DNA from: B1SED10-16 sp046498365
GTDB taxonomy: Bacteria; Desulfobacterota; Desulfobacteria; Desulfobacterales; Desulfosalsimonadaceae
DNA length: 5,746 bases
Direction of reading: 5' to 3'
Assembly (NCBI GenBank): GCA_046498365.1
Contig: JAWOAV010000226.1
Coordinates: 1-5,746 of the forward strand
Positions 3,811 to 5,746 of this stretch are shown piece by piece. A program made the translations under genes and the position numbers. How positions within the stretch are numbered: the first letter of the stretch is position 1; the number at the start of each line of letters is the position of its first letter. The notes under the pieces were generated by a model, which was not told the DNA's origin, did not search any database, and saw only the letters and a program-made list of their open reading frames with translations.

Positions 3811-5746
3811 TCAATGGGCCTCGGCCCAGTTGTCCCCCACCGCAAGGTTGACCTTGAGCGGAACCTTCAATTTCCATACGTTTTCCATTGTTTCTTTGAC
3901 AAGGGCTTTCATCTCTTCCATTTCCTCTGCGGGCACTTCGAAAACCATCTCGTCATGCACCGTCAGCAGCATCGCGGCTTTGAGCCTCCTGTCAGCGATG
4001 GCTTTGTCCACCCGAATCATGGCGAGCTTTAACAGGTCGGCAGCTGTCCCCTGGATCGGCATATTGATGGCCATCCGCTCGGCAAATGCCCGGACATTGC
4101 TGTTTGTGCTGTTTATATCCGGGAGAAAGCGTATGCGCCCAAGCTCGGTCGAAACCTGTCCTGTCTTCCTGGCCCTTTCAAGGGTTTCGTCCATGTATGC
4201 CTTTACGCCCTGATACTTGTAAAAATAATTATCAATGTAGGTTCTAGCCATCTTCTGGCTGATGCCCAGCTCCCGGGAAAGGGAATAGGCCCCCATGCCG
4301 TAGATGATACCGAAATTGATGGTTTTCGCCTGGCGCCGCAGTTCGCTGGTAACCATGGCAGGACTTGCCATGAACACTTCCGCCGCGGTCCGGGCGTGGA
4401 TGTCCTCGTCATTCAAAAAAGCGTCAATGAGTTTTTGATCGTCGGCATAATGGGCAAGGAGCCGCAGTTCAATCTGGGAGTAATCGGCCGAAAGAAAACG
4501 CGCTCCCTCGTCGGGGATAAAGGCCCTTCGCACGTCCTTGCCGGCATCGGTACGAACAGGTATATTCTGAAGATTCGGATTGGAGCTGGAAAGCCTTCCG
4601 GTGGCGGTAACGGTCTGGTTGAATGAGGTGTGGACCCGCCCGGTTTCCGGATTGACCAGCTCTACCAGGGCGTCCACGTAGGTGGATTTCAGCTTGGACA
4701 GGGTCCTGTGGCGGAGAATCATGGCAGGAAGCTCATGAATTGCGGCAAGAGATGTCAGCACCTCCACATCCGTGGAATAACCGGTCTTCTTTTTTGTCTT
4801 CTTCTGCTTCGGCAGACCCATTTTTTCGAACAGGATGACGCCCAACTGCTGCGACGAGTTGATGTTGAACTCTTCCCCGGCCAGCGTAAAAATGTCATCC
4901 CGTATTGTATCGAGTTCCTCGGCGAGCTCTTTTGACATGGCACGCAGTCGGTTCGTATCGACGCGTATACCGGTGCGTTCCATGCGCGCCAGGACCGGCA
5001 CCAGCGGCATTTCAACCGTGTCCATGAGCGGCTGAAGCCCTGATGCAGCGATCTTCGGACCCAGAAGACGAGAGGCCTCCAGGGTCACATCCGCATCCTC
5101 GCAGGCATAGACGGTGGCGGCATCCACGGGAACTTCTGCGAACGAATCGACTTTATGGCCATCGACCACCGTTACGTCCGAATACGAGATCATCGGGTGA
5201 TCCAGCAGGTCAAGGGCGATCTGTTCCAGGGAATGGGAGCGCTTGTCCGGATTGAGCAGGTAGGAGGCGATCATGGTGTCAAAAACTACGCCGGCCAGTT
5301 CGATGCCGTGACGACTGAGCACCGTCATGTCATACTTGATGTTCTGGCCGATTTTTTCCGTATGCACATCCTCCAGCAAATCCTTCAAGGCCGATATAAC
5401 AGCCGCCGGTTCGAGCTGCTTTCCCGCATCCGCCCGGTGCCCGCACGGCACATAAAATGCCTGGCCCGGTTCAATTGAAAAAGAAAGGCCTACCAGATCC
5501 GCCCTGACGGCCGTAACCGATGTGGTTTCCGTGTCAACGGCAAACCGGCCGGCTTTCCTGAGCGCGTCGACCAGCCGGTCCAATGCGCCTGCATCCGAAA
5601 CGGATTGATAGGTTTTGCCGGAAAGATCGGCGGTCACCGGAAATTCCTTCTGAAGGGCACTGAACTCAAGCTCCTTGAACAAAACCCCGAGCCGGGTGTT
5701 GTCCGGGGGGATCATTTCAAGGGTGGAGAGGTCGAAATCTACCGGC
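3811..5746 (-). CDS. polA: DNA polymerase I, 5'-truncated by the window edge
   Basis: This family A polymerase fills gaps and removes RNA primers in repair and lagging-strand synthesis. The frame is open to base 5746: ten residues (PVDFDLSTLE) precede the ATG at 5713-5715, so that ATG is internal. The true start and the 5'-nuclease domain should lie beyond the window. Numbered from that Met, the 3'-5' exonuclease domain has Exo I D61/E63 (VDTETT), Exo II D129 (QNIKYD) and Exo III Y203/D207 (YACED), so proofreading is probably intact, unlike in Taq polymerase. The polymerase domain has motif A D411 (DYSQIELR), the O-helix with R460, K464, F468 and Y472 (RRQAKTINFGIIYG) and motif C H587-D588-E589 (VHDE). 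F468 matches the Phe linked to discrimination against dideoxynucleotides. A Lys-rich stretch (303-310) lies at the presumed thumb tip. The C-terminus, GDNWAEAH, is typical. The gene converges on the 60-residue gene, and no clear terminator was found after its TGA. Confidence 0.97.
   Translation of the reverse strand, partial: PVDFDLSTLEMIPPDNTRLGVLFKELEFSALQKEFPVTADLSGKTYQSVSDAGALDRLVDALRKAGRFAVDTETTSVTAVRADLVGLSFSIEPGQAFYVPCGHRADAGKQLEPAAVISALKDLLEDVHTEKIGQNIKYDMTVLSRHGIELAGVVFDTMIASYLLNPDKRSHSLEQIALDLLDHPMISYSDVTVVDGHKVDSFAEVPVDAATVYACEDADVTLEASRLLGPKIAASGLQPLMDTVEMPLVPVLARMERTGIRVDTNRLRAMSKELAEELDTIRDDIFTLAGEEFNINSSQQLGVILFEKMGLPKQKKTKKKTGYSTDVEVLTSLAAIHELPAMILRHRTLSKLKSTYVDALVELVNPETGRVHTSFNQTVTATGRLSSSNPNLQNIPVRTDAGKDVRRAFIPDEGARFLSADYSQIELRLLAHYADDQKLIDAFLNDEDIHARTAAEVFMASPAMVTSELRRQAKTINFGIIYGMGAYSLSRELGISQKMARTYIDNYFYKYQGVKAYMDETLERARKTGQVSTELGRIRFLPDINSTNSNVRAFAERMAINMPIQGTAADLLKLAMIRVDKAIADRRLKAAMLLTVHDEMVFEVPAEEMEEMKALVKETMENVWKLKVPLKVNLAVGDNWAEAH

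Noticed and set aside
3815..3828. TGGGC-CTCG-GCCCA hairpin at the end of the polymerase gene as a terminator
   Set aside because: It lies inside the last codons of the gene, and the nearest T-rich stretch on the minus strand is over 20 bases away, so it does not have the form of an intrinsic terminator.

Overview
The window is an ordinary-looking bacterial chromosomal segment of moderately high GC content, judged by eye. It has three confident protein genes, one probable small gene and one gene fragment at the left edge. The best guess for the source is a Desulfobacterota-type (deltaproteobacterial) genome. That rests on the methionine aminopeptidase with an N-terminal SEC-C zinc motif, the style of the DNA polymerase I, and a left-edge fragment that reads like the N-terminus of a Fur-family regulator. 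This is inference, and no search was run.

Layout from left to right: (1) 1-108, minus strand, the first 36 codons of a gene that runs off the left edge, possibly a Fur-family repressor. (2) 109-346, an AT-rich divergent intergenic region with small repeats and a possible promoter. (3) 347-2209, plus strand, a 620-residue multi-spanning membrane protein of unknown function that starts with GTG and ends in two glycine-zipper segments. (4) 2210-2278, a short convergent gap with weak hairpins. (5) 2279-3184 (possibly to 3292), minus strand, a type I methionine aminopeptidase with a SEC-C zinc motif, preceded by a near-consensus sigma-70 promoter at 3375-3403. (6) 3293-3608, a long non-coding stretch holding that promoter, the gene's 5' leader and GC-rich hairpins. 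(7) 3609-3791, plus strand, a 60-residue small protein with a good ribosome binding site. (8) 3811-5746, minus strand, DNA polymerase I, complete at its C-terminus and cut at its N-terminus by the right edge.

The genes alternate in strand (-, +, -, +, -), so no operon is visible and each gene probably has its own promoter. MetAP (N-terminal methionine removal) and PolA (DNA repair and Okazaki fragment maturation) are housekeeping functions with no evident link. There is no sign of a mobile element, CRISPR array, tRNA or rRNA. The least explained items are the large membrane protein with its C-terminal glycine-zipper hairpin, the 60-residue protein, and the MetAP 5' leader, which has competing start codons and a tiny Cys-Cys-Cys reading frame. 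I did not find convincing evidence of a new multi-gene system.
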